The notes beneath the pieces were generated by a model. The model saw nothing but the letters and a program-made list of their open reading frames with translations. It was not told the DNA's origin and did not search any database. The position numbers were made by a program, and so were the translations under genes. DNA of 33,969 nt from CBDUUP01 sp965370435 (GTDB lineage Bacteria > Chloroflexota > Anaerolineae > Anaerolineales > UBA11579), in the NCBI GenBank assembly GCA_965370435.1, contig CBDUUP010000007.1:1-33969 (forward strand), written 5' to 3'. Below are positions 28,770 through 33,969 of the stretch, one piece after another (within the stretch, counting starts at the first letter, position 1; each line of letters begins with the position of its first letter).

Positions 28770-28805
28770 AAAAACCGTTTAAACGTTGAACGCTCAAACC
28801 TGTGA
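28770..28805. repeat. word repeat copy B2 in the spacer before the PCMT gene
   Basis: AAACGTTGAACGCTCAAACC is followed by TGTGAACGAAG. It matches the spacer at 31036-31072, differing at only a few positions, and both continue into near-identical WD40 gene ends. Confidence 0.75.
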
Positions 28806-28812
28806 ACGAAGC

Positions 28813-31020
28813 CTACGGCAGCACTCCCCACAGCCGCACCGTGCCGTCATAAGCCCCAGTGGCGAGGAAGCGTCCATCGGGGGAGAAAGCTAGTTCAGTG
28901 ACCCGGTCTAAATGTCCGCGCAGGCAATATAACAGTTTCCCATCAACCGCTTGCCAAAAACATACCTGCCCATCCCTCGTCCCCGCTGCCAAGACTTGTC
29001 CATCAGGTGAAAAAACCGGGCTGTACAAATTTTCCGCCGAAACCATCACTTCGTGGAGCAAATAGCCGTCTTCAACTCGCCAAAACTGGAGGCGATCACC
29101 CTTGACCATTGCCAATAAGCTGCCATCGGGAGAAAAGGCTAGATCATGAACAAGCCCCTTGCCAAACGAACGTCGGGCCACATCGGCATTTCCATAATCA
29201 ATCAACGTAACTGAGATAGAGCCTTTGGATACGGCGAGTATTTGTCCAACCGGTGAAAATACAGCCGCAGTGATTGAACCCCCACCGGACGCTGCAATCG
29301 TTTCTGTCAACCCGCCGGTGTCTACATCATATAACTTGATATCCTCCTCCGATATTACCGCCAGCGTTTTACTGTTCGGCACAAAAGCCAACCTGAGCAA
29401 GTCAATAGACCTATCCACAGTAGAATACAGTCGAGTTTCATCATAAATCTGCCACACCTCTATATCGCAGCAATCATAAGCGACGGCCGCATATTGCCCA
29501 TCAGGAGAGAGAACGGCATCCTCCAGGATTCCAGTTGGGCCGCTTAACTGTGGCGGGGATAAGAAAATCGTATCTGAGGGCGCTGGATTTGACAGGCTCC
29601 TCATTGTCTTCTCCAGGAGCTTACCGTCAACCATGCTCCAAAGCTGCACTCCTCGCCAGGCTCCGGCGGCGATAAATTCGCCCTCAGGTGAAAAATCCAA
29701 CCCATGCCCCTGGGGAGTGTATTCATGCAGTGTACGCTCTAAAACGCCATCCTGCGTCCGCACTACCGTCACCTTACCATTCCTCCAGCCAATCACCACT
29801 CGCAAGCCGTTGGGGGAGAAAGAAATACTGGTCACATCTCCCCATGAGTATCCTAACGACCGCAGCAACGCGCCATCGCTCACCCGCCACAGTTTCACCT
29901 CACCGCTATTCCAGGCAGCATTCCCCGCGATCAATGAACCATCGGACGAAAAAGTGACTGCCTGTACCTGCCAGCTTTCAGCGTCTATCACCCGCAACAG
30001 CGTGCCGTCTCCAATTTGCCAGATGTATATTTTGCCAAATTCAATACACCCAGCGACCAAGCGCGATCCATCCCTGGAAATATCAATGCTTGTAATGCCT
30101 CCATAGCACAGTTGGTTAATGTCGTCTGACTTTAATACATGTAAAAGAGCGCCGTCGCTTACTCGCCAGATGCCTACGGAACCCAAATAGTGTTCCATGG
30201 CCACCAGAGCGCCATCTGCCGAAAACGCTGCCCGTTTCAATCCATAGGTCAGGGCATCTGCTAACGTACTTATCAGAACATCGTCGGTGGCATTCCAGAT
30301 TTGAATGCCATCATCATGCGCTCGCATAGCCAGCAAGGTTCCAGCCCGTGTGAAGGCAACGTTATAGCCTTCGGTCTTGTTCACTATGACACCATCACTG
30401 ACCTGCCACACTTGAATGGTATTACCAACTCGAGAAAAATTACCTCCCGTGACTCCCGCTAACAATCGTTCGTCTGGCGAGAAAACTACCTGTTTTACCA
30501 GCATGTCCGTTTGGATCACTTGTAACTCGGTCAAGGTACGCATATCATAGATATACACGCCCGCACTCGTCCCCACGGCCATGTAGCGCCCGCTAGGGGA
30601 ATAAATTGTGCGCTCTACCTTTCCTTTGCCCAAGCGGGCTAACTGCGACACCTGATATACGTTGCCGGGGGAAATGGGAACCTCTGGCTGGGGAATAAGC
30701 GTGCCCTCCAAAATTTCCGGAAAGGAGAGAGTTGGCGTTGGTGTGGGAGTATAATTTGGCGTCGGCGTTTGGGTTGGCGCGGAAGCAGTGAGTGTGTGTT
30801 TCGCCGCGATGGTGGTTTCATGGGCGGCATTTTGGGTTTTGTTGGCGGCAAATGTGGCCTCCAATCCTGTAAGTGGCGTTGGCGTTGTGGTTGGCAGATG
30901 CGTCGCCGTTCCCATCGCCACCACCGTTGGCGTCGGCGTCAGCGTCGGCTCCGGCGAGGTGCAAGCCGCCAAAACTAACGCCAGTCCCAGCAATAAAATG
31001 AGTTGTTTACTTTTTACCAT
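28813..31020 (-). CDS. WD40-repeat lipoprotein, paralogue 1
   Basis: The start is ATG 31018-31020 (GAGG 5 nt upstream), giving 735 residues. A signal peptide with a clear lipobox LAAC (Cys20) is followed by a Thr/Pro-rich linker with a segment LEATFAANKTQNAAHET. From about residue 145 on, 14 WD40-like units can be counted, each with the pattern FSPDG..LA.G...G.V.LW..SDG, so two seven-bladed propellers are likely. They would stand outside the cell membrane as a binding scaffold. No catalytic domain is seen. The C-terminal unit (FSPDGRFLATGAYDGTVRLW) is identical to that of the upstream paralogue. It lies between paralogue 2 and the isoaspartate methyltransferase, with spacers of about 50 nt, in one apparent operon. 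Confidence 0.9.
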   Translation of the reverse strand: MVKSKQLILLLGLALVLAACTSPEPTLTPTPTVVAMGTATHLPTTTPTPLTGLEATFAANKTQNAAHETTIAAKHTLTASAPTQTPTPNYTPTPTPTLSFPEILEGTLIPQPEVPISPGNVYQVSQLARLGKGKVERTIYSPSGRYMAVGTSAGVYIYDMRTLTELQVIQTDMLVKQVVFSPDERLLAGVTGGNFSRVGNTIQVWQVSDGVIVNKTEGYNVAFTRAGTLLAMRAHDDGIQIWNATDDVLISTLADALTYGLKRAAFSADGALVAMEHYLGSVGIWRVSDGALLHVLKSDDINQLCYGGITSIDISRDGSRLVAGCIEFGKIYIWQIGDGTLLRVIDAESWQVQAVTFSSDGSLIAGNAAWNSGEVKLWRVSDGALLRSLGYSWGDVTSISFSPNGLRVVIGWRNGKVTVVRTQDGVLERTLHEYTPQGHGLDFSPEGEFIAAGAWRGVQLWSMVDGKLLEKTMRSLSNPAPSDTIFLSPPQLSGPTGILEDAVLSPDGQYAAVAYDCCDIEVWQIYDETRLYSTVDRSIDLLRLAFVPNSKTLAVISEEDIKLYDVDTGGLTETIAASGGGSITAAVFSPVGQILAVSKGSISVTLIDYGNADVARRSFGKGLVHDLAFSPDGSLLAMVKGDRLQFWRVEDGYLLHEVMVSAENLYSPVFSPDGQVLAAGTRDGQVCFWQAVDGKLLYCLRGHLDRVTELAFSPDGRFLATGAYDGTVRLWGVLP

Positions 31021-31035
31021 CGAATCCTCACAAAA

Positions 31036-31072
31036 CGCGAAACGTTGAACGTTCAAACCTGCGAACGAAGAC
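31036..31072. repeat. word repeat copy B3 in the spacer between the WD40 genes
   Basis: GAAACGTTGAACGTTCAAAC is followed by CTGCGAACGAAG. It is the counterpart of 28770-28805. In both cases the repeat lies between the stop codon of a WD40 gene and the ribosome site of the next gene. Confidence 0.75.
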
Positions 31073-33258
31073 TAGGGCAGCACTCCCCACAGCCGCACGG
31101 TGCCGTCATAAGCCCCGGTGGCGAGGAAGCGTCCATCGGGGGAGAAGGATAAACTGCTCAACCCGTAATAATACCCGATAACGAGATGCGGATTGAAAGT
31201 ATAGAGCAAAGCTCCATCACTTACTCTGTGTATGCTCAGATTGCTCATTGTACCTGCCGCCATCAACTGTCCATCTGTGGAAAAGGCGATCAACGTTGCT
31301 CCAAATTCGACCTTTATCGATTTCACCATCTCCGCGGTATCTAAATTCCAGAATTGAATGTGGCCGCCGGTACTAACCGCCAGTAATTGTTCTTCCGGTG
31401 TGAATGCCATCGCGCCGAGAATTGCATCCTCCGGCAGGAGTTTGATTAGGGCGCCATCGTTGGTGCGCCAGACGGCTAATTTATCTCCATTGTTAGCGTT
31501 TCCGTGGGCGACTAAGTATTTCCCCTCAGGTGATAAAGCCAAATCTTCTATCAATCTAGCAATAGGAGCATACTCATAGGAAGAAGGTTCATCTAGCAAC
31601 AAATCTTCCACTTTGCGCATGAATATCCCTTCCGGCATCATCCATAGGCGGATCGTACCGTCCATGGAGGCCGAGGCCAGGATATTTCCGGAGGAAGCGT
31701 ATGCCAAGTACGTGACTGCTCCTGTGTGCAAGTCCAGGGTATTGATTACCCTGGCATCCGAATAATTGAGAATCCTGATCCGGCCATCCGGCAGCCCCAA
31801 CGCATAGGTCTCGCCGTCTGGGGAGAAAGCCAGGCTTCTGGCTTCGTGGGTTCGCCATAATCCGCCATCTTCCACCCGGCGCAGTGCAACCGTATTCCAT
31901 GGCAGCAGGTATTTGACCGCCAGACTTCCACCATCGGGGGCGAAGGATATATTATGAACCGGCGCATTGAACCCCCAAATAGTGTGGATTAGTTCATTGT
32001 CCTCCACACCCCAGACCTGGATAATGCCTTCCCGTGACTCCGTAGCAATGGTCTTTCCGTCGGATGAGAAAGCTGTGCTGGTGATGCGGTTGTCAGCATA
32101 GTCGCGAATCAAACTTCCATTGGAGGCGTCGTACAAGCGGATAAACAAGTATCTGTCCACAGGAGCGCCAACATTTATGCCATAATAGACCACAAAAGTT
32201 TCACCATCCGCTGAAAATTCAATATACGCCGGTTCTACGGGAAATGTCTCATGAGCAGATTTGACCAGTATGCCTTCGATAGAAAATAGAATCGTCCCAT
32301 CGCTTACCTGACGTATCTCGACCACTCCGTTGGAAGAGTTACTCACCGCCAGAGTATTACCATCGGGCGCATACGCGACGCTGTACGCTTTGTAGGGAAG
32401 AGTTATGGTGGTTTGGGAGGTGTCGCTAATATGCAAGCTCTTCTCTTGTCCATAAACCCATCCCTGTCCATTCGGAGCGAAAGCGAAGGCTCTTGCATTA
32501 ATTAGACGTAACAGTTCGCCGTTCTCAATTTTCCAGATCATGACTGTAGCATAATTGTCCCAGGCGGCAATGAGCTGTCCATCCCCGGAGAAGGCGATGT
32601 CTCCGCTATAAAAATCCTCGATAAAAATCAGCGTTTGCAGTAAAGCGCCGTCTCGGATTCGCCAGAGTTGTACCCCGTAATCCCACACCCCGGCGGCTAG
32701 AGTTTCCCCATCGGGGCTGAGGGCAACACTGAAAACACTATGCGGCGTGTCAATGAACCGGATCACCTCATCGGGATTCTGAGCATCAAAGATCGCCGCC
32801 CCTACGGTTGTGCCAACCGCCAACCATCGTCCATCCCTGGAGTACGCCAGGTCGTTGATAACGCCTTTTCCCCAGCGGGTCAACTCGGCTAACTGGGTGA
32901 CGTTACCGGCAGTGATAACCGCCGGTGTTTGGGCGACCGGCGTGCCGATGCGCGTCCAGCTTGAAGCTGTCGGGGTCATGGGCGGCAAAAGAGTGGGGGT
33001 TATGGTAAGCGTCCCGGTGGGAACCAGCGCGGTGAGTGTTCTCACTTCAGCCGATTGCGTGAAGCGCGCACCCTGGGTAGCCTCGTAGGCCGCGTTCTGG
33101 GTCCGGTTGGCGGCAAAAGTAGCTTCCAAATCGGTAAGCGGCGTCGGCGTTTGCATTGACATCACCGTTGGTGTCCGCGTCGGCTCCGGCGTCGTACACG
33201 CCGCCAACCCCATGACCAACATTGCCCCCAGAATGCTGCGCCAGGCAAGTTTACTCAT
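31072..33258 (-). CDS. WD40-repeat lipoprotein, paralogue 2
   Basis: The start is ATG 33256-33258 with AAGGAGAG 4 nt upstream; codons before it have no ribosome site. The 728-residue product has a signal peptide with lipobox LAAC (Cys21), a Thr/Pro-rich linker with LEATFAANRTQNAAYEAT, and 14 WD40-like units from about residue 135 (first NDLAYSRDGRWLAVGT, last FSPDGRFLATGAYDGTVRLW), again 2 x 7 blades. It is the first gene of the apparent operon, with a TATAAT box 43 nt upstream. The middle repeats differ widely from paralogue 1 while both ends are alike, so the binding surface has diverged more than the anchor. The ligand is unknown. Confidence 0.9.
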   Translation of the reverse strand: MSKLAWRSILGAMLVMGLAACTTPEPTRTPTVMSMQTPTPLTDLEATFAANRTQNAAYEATQGARFTQSAEVRTLTALVPTGTLTITPTLLPPMTPTASSWTRIGTPVAQTPAVITAGNVTQLAELTRWGKGVINDLAYSRDGRWLAVGTTVGAAIFDAQNPDEVIRFIDTPHSVFSVALSPDGETLAAGVWDYGVQLWRIRDGALLQTLIFIEDFYSGDIAFSGDGQLIAAWDNYATVMIWKIENGELLRLINARAFAFAPNGQGWVYGQEKSLHISDTSQTTITLPYKAYSVAYAPDGNTLAVSNSSNGVVEIRQVSDGTILFSIEGILVKSAHETFPVEPAYIEFSADGETFVVYYGINVGAPVDRYLFIRLYDASNGSLIRDYADNRITSTAFSSDGKTIATESREGIIQVWGVEDNELIHTIWGFNAPVHNISFAPDGGSLAVKYLLPWNTVALRRVEDGGLWRTHEARSLAFSPDGETYALGLPDGRIRILNYSDARVINTLDLHTGAVTYLAYASSGNILASASMDGTIRLWMMPEGIFMRKVEDLLLDEPSSYEYAPIARLIEDLALSPEGKYLVAHGNANNGDKLAVWRTNDGALIKLLPEDAILGAMAFTPEEQLLAVSTGGHIQFWNLDTAEMVKSIKVEFGATLIAFSTDGQLMAAGTMSNLSIHRVSDGALLYTFNPHLVIGYYYGLSSLSFSPDGRFLATGAYDGTVRLWGVLP

Positions 33259-33301
33259 TTTGCTCTCCTTGAAAGACAATCCACATTTCCAAACAACCCC
33301 C

Positions 33302-33307
33302 ATTATA
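33302..33307 (-). promoter_or_regulatory. -10 box of the WD40 operon promoter
   Basis: On the minus strand a perfect TATAAT lies 43 nt before the start of WD40 paralogue 2. A -35 box at 17 nt (TCTGAC) is weak. The space 33259-33416 shows nothing else. Confidence 0.5.
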
Positions 33308-33416
33308 CGCCCATTCCCCGACCAGTCAGACCACCTAGATCAGCCGTCGCCGGGCCAGCCACCGACCTGGCGACGGCGTAATCCCACATTATGCTGACAA
33401 AAAGGGAGAGCCTTGT

Positions 33417-33635
33417 TTAGGCCCTCGGTTTACGCTTGCCTTCCAAAATGCGCAGGTTGTACACCTCCGTGTACCCGCAATCGAGACAGGATGCGAAGGC
33501 GTAAGTGCGGTGTTGGATTTCTAATAATCGCGATATACCGGTCCCCGCCATCGCCACCCGCTCCACCTTCGCGCCGCGCCCCTCGCAGCGAGGGCAGACA
33601 AACTCTTCTGATAAGATATTATCTACTTTTGTCAT
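33417..33635 (-). CDS. small zinc-ribbon protein
   Basis: The 72-residue protein has two CXXC knuckles, Cys14-Cys17 (FVCPRCEG) and Cys50-Cys53 (ASCLDCGYTEVYN), separated by a beta-rich stretch with AMAGTGISRLLEIQHRTY. The order (CPXC, a TG/SG turn, then CXXCGYTEXY) is that of a common family of single zinc-ribbon proteins thought to bind nucleic acid (DUF2082-like). GAGG lies 5-6 nt before ATG 33633-33635, inside the end of the upstream gene, whose stop is only 2 nt away. The two are thus translationally coupled. Confidence 0.85.
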   Translation of the reverse strand: MTKVDNILSEEFVCPRCEGRGAKVERVAMAGTGISRLLEIQHRTYAFASCLDCGYTEVYNLRILEGKRKPRA

Positions 33636-33637
33636 CT

Positions 33638-33969
33638 TTACCTCAATCCGCCAAATGAAAAGATCCCGAGCAAAGCCAGCAGAACCATCAAGCCCAATAG
33701 GATCAATACCAGAAGGGCCGACATGGTCTGCCGGGAGACGCCGAATTGGGTGCGGTAGGGGTCAAACCCAGGGGGCAGCATTTGGTCTTTGGCGCGGGCG
33801 CTTCGGGGACGTTTGAGTCGGATCCGCCGGTTGTCGAACTTCTCCACCAGCTCCCAACCCGCCAGGGCCTCCTCATCCAGCAAGGCGGCCAGAACCTCCG
33901 GCTTGCGGAACACCGGCGATGGGGAGCGGATGATCTTGAACTCCCAGCCGTCGTCCAGTTCTTCGCGGG
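33638..33969 (-). CDS. membrane-anchored protein with DUF4177-like segment (partial, 5' end outside window)
   Basis: The frame is open from the right edge; the visible 110 residues begin REELDDGWEFKIIRSPSPVF and read on through a helix LAALLDEEALAGWELVEKFD into a basic strand RRIRLKRPRSARAKDQ. The WEFK... / AGWELVEKFDNRRIRLKR pattern resembles small DUF4177-type domains. A single C-terminal transmembrane helix (MSALLVLILLGLMVLLALLG) ends the protein. A GTG at 33911-33913 could serve as start, but the frame and the conserved-looking WEFK segment continue upstream of it. The zinc-ribbon gene follows after 2 nt. Confidence 0.7.
   Translation of the reverse strand, partial: REELDDGWEFKIIRSPSPVFRKPEVLAALLDEEALAGWELVEKFDNRRIRLKRPRSARAKDQMLPPGFDPYRTQFGVSRQTMSALLVLILLGLMVLLALLGIFSFGGLR

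Overview
The window looks like a piece of a Chloroflexota (probably Anaerolineae) chromosome. The reasons are indirect: a GC-rich genome with several lipoproteins that carry a Cys lipobox followed by a Thr/Pro-rich linker, very large WD40 lipoproteins, a SpoVS protein outside an obvious sporulation locus, multidomain receiver/GAF/PAS histidine kinases, and a PadR plus GyrI-like pair. No rRNA, tRNA, CRISPR array, phage or complete insertion sequence was found. Taxonomy is an inference.

Layout. (1) 1-1744, minus: 5' part of a gene running off the left edge, a membrane protein with an alpha/beta-hydrolase Ser-Asp-His triad. (2) 2141-2900, minus: a probable selenoprotein of the SelW/Rdx family, with an in-frame TGA at the CXXU position and a candidate SECIS hairpin just behind it, followed by D-aminoacyl-tRNA deacylase (dtd). 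(3) 3345-6201, plus: NERD-like membrane-anchored protein, family-2 glycosyltransferase, RNase HII and a NUDIX hydrolase. (4) 6468-9923, minus: an eRF1/Vms1-like ribosome-rescue factor, an HtrA-type protease with PDZ domain and a CbpA-type DnaJ, which gives a protein quality-control flavour. (5) 10161-15464, plus: two consecutive hybrid histidine kinases with degenerate receiver domains, then SurE and a metallo-beta-lactamase-fold hydrolase. (6) 15579-18545, plus: DUF4173-type membrane protein with a strong terminator, then a PadR regulator and GyrI-like protein behind a clear promoter/operator.

(7) 18663-19987: a small lipoprotein (minus), then a promoter-terminator unit at 19248-19450 that looks like a free-standing structured RNA of about 165 nt, then spoVS with its own promoter and a leader hairpin. 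(8) 20061-25361: GNAT acetyltransferase, a PLP-dependent decarboxylase, a small AT-rich three-helix membrane protein, a gene remnant, a small beta-rich hypothetical, a polytopic membrane protein and a URO-D-like protein. (9) 25490-28012, plus: a membrane protein with a central spermidine-synthase-like domain. (10) 27978-33258, minus: apparent operon of two tandem paralogous 14-repeat WD40 lipoproteins and a lipoprotein-type protein-L-isoaspartate methyltransferase. (11) 33417-33969, minus: a zinc-ribbon protein and the 3' part of a gene running off the right edge.

Across the window, intergenic DNA carries several families of short repeats: CACAGAG-type dyads, a GGCGACCC/GGGTCGCC palindrome (one copy lies in frame inside a coding region), and arrays of degenerate 7-8-nt words. 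The strongest leads for something undescribed are the selenoprotein, the structured RNA upstream of spoVS, and the duplicated WD40/isoaspartate-methyltransferase locus.
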